Assembly (NCBI RefSeq): GCF_921293095.1
Contig: NC_060251.1
Span: 65,551,585-65,615,584, forward strand
DNA: 64,000 bases
Origin: Ischnura elegans
Lineage: Eukaryota > Arthropoda > Insecta > Odonata > Coenagrionidae
Reading direction: 5' to 3'
Shown here: positions 1 through 9,514 of the stretch, piece after piece
Position numbering within the stretch: position 1 is the stretch's first letter
How the letters are laid out: each line of letters begins with the position of its first letter
Translations under genes and position numbers: made by a program
Notes under the pieces: model-generated
Database searches by the model: none
What the model was told of the DNA's origin: nothing
What the model saw: the letters and a program-made list of their open reading frames with translations, nothing else

Positions 1-470
1 GCGGATGCCAACAGGAACCAAAATTAGTAATGATGCTTAGGTCGAAAACGCACCATTTTTGACCTACAGAAACTTTGAGCCTAGCACTCCGATTGGACGA
101 GAGTTTGCCCTGTTGCGGGATGCTCAGGACAACTCGTAACTTCTAATGCTTTGCCTGCCGAAGATTGCGATGCACACATACATTTCATAAAAACCAAGAA
201 AAAATAAAAACCAGCCTCGCGAAATTTTATACGCACATATTTATGTTATATGTACACATACGAGATGTGTTGGCTAATAACATTTGCAGCTGGAAATCGT
301 CAATGTTAATTCATTCAAACTCTTGCGCTGTGAATGTTTTCCCTTAAGAAGCAGATCGATTCGGCTTTCACTTGGTTAAAATTCATGATAAATGAAGGCA
401 TACAACCATTGTAAATTTTTTCGCGTGTTATCGCAGAAATTACAATACAGATTACTGCTATAATTCGGTT
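1..470. other. Intergenic DNA, nothing recognised
   Basis: AT-rich non-coding sequence. The short open frames have no recognisable domain, splice context or composition change. I see no gene or clear repeat before the SINE head that follows. Confidence 0.5.
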
Positions 471-477
471 AATCGAT

Positions 478-556
478 GGGGGAGCGGATGAGTGTGGTGG
501 CTGGAGTGATGGCTTCCCGCTTAGTCGAACCGGGTTCAAATCCCGGCAGTAGAATA
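478..556 (+). mobile_element. tRNA-derived SINE head
   Basis: Two internal RNA polymerase III promoter boxes are visible. The A-box-like TGGCTGGAGTGATGG lies at 498-512 and a perfect B box GGTTCAAATCC at 533-543. They are spaced as in a tRNA, and CCGGGTTCAAATCCCGG forms a T-arm stem. No matching acceptor stem closes the molecule, so I call it a tRNA-derived SINE head rather than a tRNA gene. The 3' end of the element is not defined. Confidence 0.6.
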
Positions 557-936
557 GTTTTTTGACCTTAATTGATCATATTTGACTGATTGACCTTAGC
601 TGTTGGTCGCCTCCTCCAAATAAATGGCGTCAATTATGCCGTCGACCGTCAATGTGGTAACGGGGAAAATATCACATATTCGGACTTAACTTCTAAAATA
701 CCGTGAAAATGAGCTTACATGCTAACAATATATGGCATTTCAATAACTCCTTACATACTATTTTTCAGTCAGAATTCATTGAATTATCATTTGGGGGTCG
801 ATTCGCCATACTTAACCTCCAATTGGTCATTTGGCATTTATCGACGTATAGTGGGTACATTTCGAGATGAACGGACGAAAATCTTTGCGGTGCCATTCGG
901 TACGCGTTAAGTAGAATCGGACGGAAAAGTATCATC
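557..936. other. Non-coding DNA, nothing recognised
   Basis: AT-rich sequence between the SINE head and the CpG-rich block. It may include the SINE body, but I cannot define its end. Confidence 0.4.
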
Positions 937-1300
937 GGCATGCAGAACGCCGCCTCCTCTGAATTAAAGGCGCCCCCTCCACCCTATCAGTTAGGGAGGG
1001 GTGGTATCCGTTGGTCAACCCGCCCACTTTCACTCCGCTCCCGTGTAGTTCAAGGTGGCGATTCCGTCTGCGGCGGACGACCTCAAAACATAGAGCACGC
1101 CCGTCCCCCTCCGCTGCATTCCGTGTCGTCATGCCCACCGCTGGCTCGCGACCGTCGCGTGCGTCGGACCGCAAAGTGCAACTGTTGTCGCCCGGCGGCG
1201 GATGTGCGAACGTGATTCGCGACCGAATCTCCGGGCTGGGCGTCGTCGCACTTTTTAAGAGCGCATCGACCTCAGGCCGCTTCATCTCATGCTAGTTCCG
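937..1300. other. CpG-rich block of unknown origin
   Basis: About 360 bp of GC- and CpG-rich DNA (many gcg, cgg, cgac steps) stands out sharply from AT-rich flanks. Overlapping open frames exist on both strands (940-1295 + and 932-1285 -), as expected when stop codons are rare in GC-rich DNA. None has recognisable protein similarity. It could be an unmethylated promoter-like island or a fragment of a GC-rich mobile element. Confidence 0.4.
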
Positions 1301-2752
1301 CCCTCAGAGGTAGTAGCACAGGAAAAATTCTCATAATGGCCTCCGTTTATGAGTGGGGGAATTTTTACAACGTTTTTCTTAACTTACTTTCGTGTCTGTC
1401 TGGTTGTCTGTCTGTTTGTTACGGTGGAATTTTGTAACTCAATTTTAACACACTTATCGACTAGCTAGAGCATTGAAACTCTATATCTAGCTCAGATCTT
1501 GATGACAATGCATACTTTCTGCTTTGATTTGACATGCTTTCTGTCATGATTCTGGCTAGATTTAAAAAATATTTCTTATGCAGTTGACGTACTACCAATG
1601 GAAAATGACTCGTTGACATCCGAATAACAAACATTTACAGATTAATAAAACTCCTACCCGACGAGGGTGTTCTACATCGGATTCAATATCATATTTTGCA
1701 ATAAACCAAAGCATAAAATGGTTCTTATTCATCGAAAACATAGCTTTTAATCGCTAATTTAATTCGCAAACCTCCTTTCCAAATAACAAGTGAAGAGACA
1801 TTTTCACATTCTTTATAGTCGCCTGACCCACTCTCACAAAGCGGCGTTAGTAACCTATGCATTAAATGTAACCTTTCATGCGCCCAACGTTTTTCGTTTT
1901 GGTTGTAATGATTGTCATAAAGTATGTCACCATTTGAGTAACAATTCATATCGAGACTCATATATGGACAGAGAAATTTATTTTCTTATTTTGTTATTGG
2001 CGAGAAAACGTTGTTTTAAATTTTTTAAAATGTATAATATTATTATACAATTGAGGACCTAGTATTATTTTTGGTGTATTTTTTCCACGGTGACTTTCGC
2101 ATTTTTATTCTAACCGTCCAAAACTTCATCAGCTACATTTCCCCCAGAAATCATTATTTAATAAAATATACTGGCTGGAATAATATTTAGAAAAATGAAC
2201 ACGATACTTAAGTGACAGAAAAACTTTTTTAGAGAATTTCAAATTTATTTATTTACTTGTTAATTTTTTTGATTGAAAATGTTAATTCTATTGCTTTCTA
2301 AGTCACGAATAAGAAATTTTTATAATCACAAGCGTTTTTCTCACCTTCATGGCTTAAAATTTGAATAAATACAATCCATTTATGTATTTCCGAGGAAAAT
2401 TCAATTTCCAATAATGATTGAACCTTGATAAAAATCTATTAAGCCATTCTCTCCCGTTAAATACGAATTTCATGGGTATTCAGCGTAGAACGTACACATG
2501 AAAATTAGTATGTCCTTGCTCTCCATGGTAATTTGCTGCGGCATATGCGCCGCTATAGGTGACTGATTGGCGAGAATGAAGGTCATGATCGATATATATA
2601 TATATATATACCAGATGGAAAAGTGAATTGAAGCTACCATCCTCGACTATCTCTTGTCTGCCGAGTTATTAGCGTTAAATGAGATAAATATTTAGGGTGA
2701 AAAGTTCTGGACGTTTTTGTAAATGGGAGACGCAAATTGTGGCTGCTTTATC
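1301..2752. other. Non-coding AT-rich DNA with an AT microsatellite
   Basis: No gene recognised. A short (AT)n dinucleotide run lies at about 2592-2610. The rest is AT-rich with only short spurious open frames. Confidence 0.5.
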
Positions 2753-2965
2753 CAAGGGCGTACCCAGGATCAAAACTAGGGGGGAGGGGGGGGCAAGCCA
2801 TGATTGTTTAAGTTGTCGGTAAGATTTAAGCATGGAAAAAATGTATGAAATCAAGATTTTAAGGAAACTGTAACAGCTCTTTATTAGCTTTTAAAATCAT
2901 TTGCTCGAAAAATATTATTTTCCTTAACCCTTAAGTAGGCGCACCTCACTTTGTGACGTAAGTGG

Positions 2966-2990
2966 GCGCGTGGGGTCTTTTAATACCCCA
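2966..2990. repeat. Subterminal palindrome, left end of piggyBac
   Basis: GCGCGTGGGGTCTTTT followed by an imperfect mirror (aataccccat). It matches the right-end palindrome and an internal copy at about 6219-6243. In piggyBac-type elements such repeats are candidate transposase-binding sites; that role is inferred. Confidence 0.6.
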
Positions 2991-3611
2991 TGCGGAATTG
3001 TTTATAACTTCGCCAAATTTGTTTATTTTACACTGCTATATTTTACGATAGATGCTGAATGTTGGATAATTCGACTTAAGTACCTTTAATTATTTCCTAT
3101 TAGTTGAGCTAATTAATATGATCTCTTTTCTTCTATTTGCTTATTTCACTATGTGCGGGTACATAACTCATGTATTTTATCATTTACAAACGTTTTAAAC
3201 GGTACATAACATTTTAATGCAACATATTTTTCTCTAAAGACATTATTTTAATAATTTTTGCTGAAAGAAATAATTTATATTGTTATTATATACCAATGTT
3301 TATGTCGAATTATGATCACTTTTTTATCTCTGAATATCATACTTTAACATCTAGGGAGTAGTTCATTATATACTAAAGATGTATTCAAATCAAAATATCA
3401 ATTGTTCAGAATTATGTTGTATGTAAACAATTTTTTTCTTATTTATTTAATTGTTAGAACATATTTTTTCAAATCGCAATTTTAAGGGCTTTATATAATT
3501 ATATACTGCACATAAAACTTTATACTCTGTACTAATATGGAGGGTTACAGCAATAATTTCAAAAACAATGAAAATTTTTAAGTTAGTCATTTATTATTTT
3601 CATTTGAATGA

Positions 3612-5348
3612 TCAAAACAATGAGGGCATACAGTTTTCATATGTTTTAAACACAGTTTTTGAACAGCGGCTGCAAAATTGGTTTGTTTTTTTGTCCATAT
3701 TTCTAGGGCAAATGGTGCACCTAGCTCTTATTTTCACATCAAACTCACTGTGCCCCGAAGATGTTGACTCTGAAAGTTTCAAAACTTTCTCACAAAGAGA
3801 TCTAGGTACAGAATTGCATGCTGCTCTTTTCCTAATCTGTGCATGAACGAGTTCTCGACCAACCTCTCTCAGAAATAACCGCCGAACCAACTTACGTTCG
3901 GCATTATTGGACATATAAATTACTTGCGCGTTGATGCCTGCAATATTTAGAATAAAAAACATAACTAATGGCCAACGTTTGCAACGTCTCGCAGTGCTGT
4001 ACGTCGCACACATTTCGTCTACAGTGTCCACTCCTGACTTGGTATAATTATAGTCAGTAATGATTTCAGGCTTACGCATTTCTCCTGATCTGTCGTCAAT
4101 TGAAGCATCATGATGCATAGAAGAAATCATTATAACGTTCCGGTTTTTCTTCGGAATGTAAGATAAGAGTGTCAAGTGTTTCTGAAAGGCAAAAATGCTA
4201 GTTCCTACAGCTCTTTGCTTAGCGTTAGATAATTCTGGCGGAATTTCAACCTTGTTTTTCCTCATGGTACCTAAGTATGTTATCCTTTTCTCTAACAAGT
4301 CTTGTACCAAGGGAATACTGCTGAACCAATTATCAGCTGTAATATTTCGTCCAGTGCCTGCCATTGTTTTCGCTAAACGCTTCACAACATCGCATGGCCG
4401 ATTTGACAGGCGGAAAGGTCCTTCTGGTTGTGTTCCAAGATAAACTTCCATAGTCTTTGTGTACATCGATCTGGCATCCGTCAAAGTAAAAACTTTAATC
4501 CCATATTTTGCCGGCTTGCTTGGGATGAACTGACGAAAGGGACATTTACCTCGAAATGGAACCAATTGCTCATCAATTGTAGTTAGCTCTCCTAAATTGT
4601 AATATTTTTCACAGTTAGAGGTAAAAGTTTCAAAAACATTATGGAAAGCAGTGAATTTGTCATGCTCACGTCTTTGTGGTCTGTCTTTTACGTCATCAAA
4701 GCGGACGCAACGCAATAGGAACAAAAATCTTTTTATACTCATTGTAGTATAAAATATTTCGATTCCAAACCCGTCTCTATCCCATAAATCACGGATATTT
4801 TGATGTCCAGAACGAATGGAACCTGACAAAATAAGAAGACCTATGAAAGCCTTCATCTCCTCTTCATCAGTCAATTTTGCATCTCGATCTCTACTGAATA
4901 GCAAAGCAATCTGGGAGATGTAAATATTTGTGCATATGGTCACTATACTTACAGTAGCATCATCTAAAAATAGTCTGTAGCATTCGATAGGGGTTTTTGC
5001 ATTTTTTGCCGGCAGTAATGGTCCCGACGAACTAGACACAATGTTCACTTGTGGGGTCCTAACTCTGCGTGAAGGTGGAAGCTTTTTCCTACGCGTTACC
5101 TTATCTTTTCCAACAAAATCTAATGAGGATGACCTATTGGGAGAGTCGTTGGCACTACACACCTCATCATCAGATGCACCACTTTCTTTTGTCCCCGTAT
5201 CATGTTCCGACTCACTAAGATGATCCTCTTCCTCCGAAGCAGTAGAATCTCTTTCATCCTCGGAGGGGATATCCCGAAGAAGGTCAAGGATGCGGTTTCT
5301 TTCTCCTTCCTCTTGCTCATTCATCTTGTCCGCGAAGGGCAAACTCAA
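3612..5348 (-). CDS. piggyBac-family transposase, 578 aa
   Basis: This is the cut-and-paste transposase of the surrounding element. It acts in the nucleus and excises and inserts DNA at TTAA. The acidic N-terminal 80 residues (many Glu/Asp/Ser) are followed by a DDE_Tnp_1_7-type core. The three catalytic acidic positions are visible: Asp259 in TIDEQLVPFRG, Asp339 in ITADNWFSS, and Asp441/Asp444 in KSGVDTVDEM. The C-terminus has a cysteine-rich zinc-binding domain (residues 544-573, CTIC...CSRC...C). Length matches the family (about 560-610 aa). The first in-frame ATG at 5346-5348 is used; a second Met at residue 9 is an alternative start. There are no internal stops or frameshifts. Not domesticated, since the terminal repeats are intact. 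Confidence 0.93.
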   Translation of the reverse strand: MSLPFADKMNEQEEGERNRILDLLRDIPSEDERDSTASEEEDHLSESEHDTGTKESGASDDEVCSANDSPNRSSSLDFVGKDKVTRRKKLPPSRRVRTPQVNIVSSSSGPLLPAKNAKTPIECYRLFLDDATVSIVTICTNIYISQIALLFSRDRDAKLTDEEEMKAFIGLLILSGSIRSGHQNIRDLWDRDGFGIEIFYTTMSIKRFLFLLRCVRFDDVKDRPQRREHDKFTAFHNVFETFTSNCEKYYNLGELTTIDEQLVPFRGKCPFRQFIPSKPAKYGIKVFTLTDARSMYTKTMEVYLGTQPEGPFRLSNRPCDVVKRLAKTMAGTGRNITADNWFSSIPLVQDLLEKRITYLGTMRKNKVEIPPELSNAKQRAVGTSIFAFQKHLTLLSYIPKKNRNVIMISSMHHDASIDDRSGEMRKPEIITDYNYTKSGVDTVDEMCATYSTARRCKRWPLVMFFILNIAGINAQVIYMSNNAERKLVRRLFLREVGRELVHAQIRKRAACNSVPRSLCEKVLKLSESTSSGHSEFDVKIRARCTICPRNMDKKTNQFCSRCSKTVFKTYENCMPSLF

Positions 5349-5424
5349 ATATTTTTACGATATGTGTCGAATTCGATGCCGGCCTGAAACTGATAACAAA
5401 TAAACAGCACAAATAAGAAATGAG

Positions 5425-5603
5425 TCTAATCAAGAGTAAAAAAGAGTCGTTTCAGGCGTGATGTGGTGAAATAAAATAATTCAATAATACTGGCAATTTA
5501 CCACAAATAAATCTTTCCTGATGATGAAGTATCACTTCGAAATCGGTCGTAGTAAAGATTTCTTTGTGGAAATTGCCAATATTATTTAATCTAATCAAGA
5601 GTA
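5425..5603 (+). mobile_element. 151-bp hammerhead-bearing insertion with 14-bp TSD
   Basis: TCTAATCAAGAGTA occurs at 5425-5438 and again at 5590-5603 as a perfect 14-bp direct duplication. The 151 bp between (5439-5589) contain a long imperfect hairpin (arms about 5480-5516 and 5554-5587) with a hammerhead core at its tip. This structure suggests a retrotransposed, non-autonomous element related to the Penelope-like elements known to carry hammerhead ribozymes. It lies upstream of the transposase start inside the piggyBac. No ORF is present. Confidence 0.65.
5509..5561 (+). ncRNA. Hammerhead ribozyme motif (type I layout)
   Basis: Both conserved core strands are present: CTGATGA at 5518-5524 and GAAA at 5539-5542. 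Between them, GAAGT/ACTTC (5526-5530 with 5534-5538) forms a perfect 5-bp stem II with an ATC loop. Stem I is AAATCTTTC (5509-5517) with GTAAAGATTT (5552-5561), with one bulged base, and continues outward as a longer helix. Stem III is minimal (A-U plus a U-G wobble around CGGTC), with predicted cleavage after GTA at 5551. Tiny stem III hammerheads of this kind are known in Penelope-like retroelements. Self-cleavage is inferred, not shown. Confidence 0.7.
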
Positions 5604-6394
5604 CCATAAATGAACAAGCGCTTCATATACATACCCTGGATAGAAGAAGAAAAATCAGCGGGTTCCCGAGTTACTCCGAGGAAGCTTCAACAACAGTCAC
5701 AGTTTTCTTGTTTCCTCAAGAAGTGTTTCCCCTGCAAAGCACCGTTCTCTTCACGGTAAGAGAGGAAGTAGTTATGGGTACGAGCATAAACTACCTTACT
5801 AAATCAGAGGAGGAGGGGGTCATCTAAAAGCCTACGGTTGGTTAGGAGGGAATGATGGGGTGAGGGGATTCTTTCAAAGTAAAGCACCTATTTTCTACAA
5901 TGTGTCGGTTTGATTTTATCCCTCCTCGCTTTTGAATCTTCCATGAATAAATTGTAATACACGAGAAAGAGCGCGCGGTGTTCCTCTGACTCCGCAAGAT
6001 TCTACTTGATCTGGATATAAGTTAACCATTCCATCTTCAATGTTGCAGGCCTTCGTAGCGTCACATTGCTTACATTTTAATTAAATTTGAACCCACTATT
6101 AGGTTAAGTAAGGATCTCATGACCAGCACTTAAGTTAGAAATGAGAGGAGGGTAGCGTACAAGGAAGACGAACGCACCACCTGGCGTCCCTGGTACACTA
6201 CATTTGTAACGTTGGTAGGCGCGTGGGGTCTAAAAAGACCCGAATGCTTAAAAATATTATTTTGCGTGAAATTGATCCATTAAAAAAATAGAGGTTTTTT
6301 ATTTATCAGCTGTATGTAGGTGTTCTAGGAAGGTACTGAAAAGGTCAACTTCGAAAGCAATTTTTGTTATAAAATATTGCGTTTGCTACACCCA

Positions 6395-6414
6395 TGGGGT
6401 CTTTAAAGACCCCA
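6395..6414. repeat. 20-bp perfect palindrome at the piggyBac right end
   Basis: TGGGGTCTTTAAAGACCCCA reads identically on both strands and lies 16 bp inside the right end of the piggyBac. Related copies lie at 2971-2990 and about 6224-6241. It is probably a subterminal transposase-binding site (inference). Confidence 0.7.
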
Positions 6415-6502
6415 CGCGCCTACTTAAGGGTTAAAGAAATTTGCGATTTTTGCTTCTAGGGGGGGGGCAGCCCCCCCTGCCCCTCGCTGGGTACGTCCAT
6501 GG

Positions 6503-9437
6503 CATTATCAATGTCTTACTCTGCAGCAAATTTCTCTCCTAGTGCATTTTTTGTTGAATTGGAACAACTGATGTAGGAATATGCTCAAAATAGCGGCTTC
6601 ACCATTTTGATTTACCTCTAATATAATTTAGATGTAGAAATGAAACAGCATCTAAGCTTTCCTATAAATTTTTTTTAGTAGTCATGATGATTTAGTTAAC
6701 TTGTAAGTCATGTTGTGATGTTGTGTCAGTCTTTCCTAGTTATTTATTAAACTTGAACACATATTTCTCCTAGAGTTTCGAGATGAATGCGGTGGATTAC
6801 GAAGGAATCTGTGTGATTGTGATTTCCTTTACAGATAACGAATAGATATATAGGTTTCATAATGGACTATTTCTAGTCCTAAGGAGATTAATGCTACTTT
6901 TAAACTCAATGCAGCTGGGTCTGGTGAAAATATGCGCTAAATAAGTGTTTATTTCGGGCGATTTTATAGAGGTGATGAAAATTTTTCGTGAATGAGGAAG
7001 TATATCTGAAATGCCAAAGACTGACAATGAATCGACGTGTTCAATTTTGCCTACTTCCCAATCTATGCACGACGAAAAATGTACAGACTCAACCGTTTCG
7101 CTGATAGGTTAATGACGTCACTAACTCTGAACCATCACTGCTCCTCGGCCCTGTACATGGGTCTCGTGCGGCTCGTTGTTGTTTTCACTCTTTTGCGTGA
7201 TTAAATTTTGACAGGTTCTTCCTAACCAAATAAATGAACTAGGTAGCTCTTAATTGTCTTCACCACTCATACATAATGGGCGGCATCTTTTGCGATTTCA
7301 AATCCGACGCTTACGAGCGAGTGAATGAATAGGGAAGATTGTTTTCCTTTTGTCGACTCTTATTTTGCCATTTCCACTTTACGGTGTTCTCTGATGAATT
7401 GTGACTTTTGGTCTCAGTGAATGACCTCATTAACCGAAAGAATCTGGCCGTTTAGTCTAGAATGTGTTTCCTCCGTCACCCTGGTCTGCATCGACCGACC
7501 TCTTTTTTTCATGACGCAACAGTGCCTTGCAGAGTTGACATTCAAATCCGCGCTTTGTCTTTTCTCAGTCCTCCACGGATGTTCCTTTCGTAACTTCTTT
7601 ATTTTCTTTCGGAAACTCTTATCGCCCCCTTTCGGTCGTTTTATGCATTGGTGTCAGTTGTTGGATGTAGGTCTGCGGCTTCCTGGATACACAATATTTT
7701 TCGCGTTAGCGTGAAATCTGGAGCGGAATTTGTGAAAGATGGTGAGTCAAGAGCAGCAAAAAATCGTATTTATTACTCCCATTCTGATGATGAAACAGTT
7801 TTTTTACTTGTAAATTTAGATAGAATTTCATCTCGAACTAAATATTTTTTATATTATGGTATATTTTTATTTAAATTATGTACTGGTCAACGTAGGTTTG
7901 AATGAAAAATGTTTTAAATAGCCCCTTCCTCAAGTTGAACTTTCCTCATCAATTATCTATAGGACCTAATCCCTTTCGTTTTATATGTAATTCATATTCC
8001 CTTACCATTTTTTATTTTATTTATCGCTCCATCCGAACACTCGGTCCACTTTTTTCGTGCCTGCTGAGTTTTTCATTTTTTTGGCTGAAATATTTTTAAA
8101 ATGAGTATTATATAATAATGGTATTATTATTTAGTATTTTCTAGGATTATGTTAACTATTTTAGAGAAGTTTAGCAACTTTTCACAACTCATCTAATTGA
8201 CAACGTAAAAAGTTGGATGTAGAATTCATTCATTTGGGCTAACACTTAAAACTGGAATGCTTTTGTTTTTCAAAAATTGATATCTCTCAGGTAAGGGGAG
8301 CTTTGCGCCTTATTTTTATAGTTTTACGAGATCAGTTAGTAACGAGAAATTTCAACTGATTTTTCGGTGAAAGACTTAAGGATTTTTATATTTCTATCAT
8401 CGATAACTTTAACTGTAAATAAGCACACGGAAACGGAACAGATTACACTTTTCCTTTTAATCTTCCGAATCTAGCTGTATCGACAATCGACGCTGTATTT
8501 GCTACAATACTTCTGCACTTTCTGGTGTTTTCTCATTTTCTAAACTGTCATTTGAATGCTATTATAGCCATTATTTAGGTATGGTCAGTTATTTGAATGC
8601 CTTAATTAAGATGAAGAAAGATTTTGTGCTTTCCATGCGAATGGACTTAGTGAAGAGTTCTCGGGATCTGCCGACGTTTCGATGTCCGACTCGGTCATCG
8701 AAAGATGATTTCTTGTTGGCAAATTTTTTCAATGATATATCGAATTGGAGGCTTTCGAGCTGAGCACATTCGTTAACCTTCACATACCTGCTCTCTTGGG
8801 TAGCAGTTACGCAGTCACCTCTTACGCTGGCCTTCGATTATGTGATAATCCAAGTTTTTATACCGCTCTTCGTGATAGTGTACTCCTGCTCTTTGCAATT
8901 ATAGTTTCCTTGCTCGTAATAAGCAGGTAAATTGTATGATATTCACGGTTTCTAGAACTCGGTCATAGACTTTGTGAGGGTCGCCGTGAAATTATTTTCC
9001 ATATTGGTGCCATGATCACGGCATATCCATTTCCATACGGGGTATAACGGTGACATTACGCCATGTTTTTCTTTCGTTCAGGTTTCATTGTGGCTGGAAA
9101 CCTGCTCGCAGAAAGTAGTATTGCTGCTTAGCTCCCGTGAAACTTTCCGTGGATTACGAGGAGTCGGTAGCGTGGTAAGAATTAGTTCTTTCACAGGTTA
9201 ATTTTCTGAGTTAGCGTATTTCCCTGAGAATTACAATTTACAAATAAGGTGTTGTATTTTGAAAAGTACTCGAGATTCCGTCCGTATTTTACCGCCGCCA
9301 ATGACCAAGTGTCAGTTACTTACTCTATATTTGTAGTCATTTAAATGCATGTTATTATTATGCATTATTATTATTATTATTAAATGCATGCAATTCATTA
9401 TATTTTTGTTTTCTAAATATATTTTCTGTACTTTCAG
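6503..9437. other. 5' flank of the phospholipase B1-like gene; promoter not resolved
   Basis: No protein-coding exon is recognised. A CRE palindrome TGACGTCA lies at 7113-7120 within a locally more GC-rich stretch (7100-7745), and a good 5' splice site (gaaagatg|gtgagt) occurs at 7742. These could mark a promoter and a non-coding first exon that splices to the acceptor at 9436-9437, but this is only a possibility. An ATT-rich microsatellite flanked by aaatgcatg copies lies at 9342-9390. Confidence 0.3.
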
Positions 9438-9448
9438 ATTCGTGAGCC
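9438..9448 (+). other. 5' UTR part of the first coding exon
   Basis: A polypyrimidine tract and acceptor (ctgtactttcag) end at 9437, so this exon begins at 9438 and carries 11 bases of 5' UTR before the ATG. At least one non-coding exon must therefore lie upstream. Confidence 0.6.
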
Positions 9449-9514
9449 ATGATTCTGAGACGGGAGGTCTGGACATTGCTTTTGGCTCTGCCATTCTTAA
9501 CAACCAGCAGTAGG
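9449..9514 (+). CDS. PLB1-like exon 1: start codon and signal peptide
   Basis: Twenty-two codons beginning [17 protein letters not shown] show a basic n-region (Arg-Arg) and a hydrophobic h-region, a typical signal peptide. The exon ends in phase 0 at a strong donor (AGG|gtaagt). The phase matches the next recognised exon, which starts at 23202. Confidence 0.75.

Larger units (their letters stand above)
2928..6430 (-). mobile_element. Full-length piggyBac-type DNA transposon
   Basis: The element begins CCCTTAAGTAGGCGC (2928-2942) and ends with its exact reverse complement (6416-6430), giving 15-bp perfect terminal inverted repeats. It is flanked by TTAA at 2924-2927 and 6431-6434, the hallmark target of the piggyBac superfamily. 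A 578-codon transposase lies on the minus strand. Subterminal palindromic repeats of the type GCGCGTGGGGTCTTT occur at 2966-2990, about 6219-6243 and 6395-6419. Intact ends, intact target duplication and an uninterrupted ORF suggest recent insertion and possible activity. A 151-bp foreign insertion sits between the transposase start and the 6430 end. Confidence 0.93.
2753..6502. mobile_element. MITE copy split by a piggyBac insertion
   Basis: The outer ends (2753-2768 and 6487-6502) form imperfect inverted termini of the type CCAWGGRCGTACCCAG, each followed inward by long G or C runs. A second copy of the family lies in inverse orientation at 15141-15441 and matches at both ends: the block with ggatcaaaactaggg and gcaagcc near 2770-2795, and the gcttctagggggggc block near 6459-6480. 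Removing the piggyBac at 2928-6430 and one TTAA leaves an element of roughly 245 bp. It encodes nothing. Confidence 0.7.

Noticed and set aside
498..552. True tRNA gene
   Set aside because: A and B boxes are present, but no acceptor stem closes and the anticodon arm is not regular. A SINE head fits better.
932..1295. Overlapping 90-117 codon frames on both strands
   Set aside because: By-product of GC-rich composition; no protein similarity or splice context.
7775..7800. Second hammerhead core (ctgatgatgaaac)
   Set aside because: CTGATGA and GAAAC are adjacent, leaving no room for a stem II, so no ribozyme can form.
8745..8930. Hydrophobic 61-codon frame as a membrane protein exon
   Set aside because: No splice context or family resemblance. 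Hydrophobicity follows from T-rich sequence.
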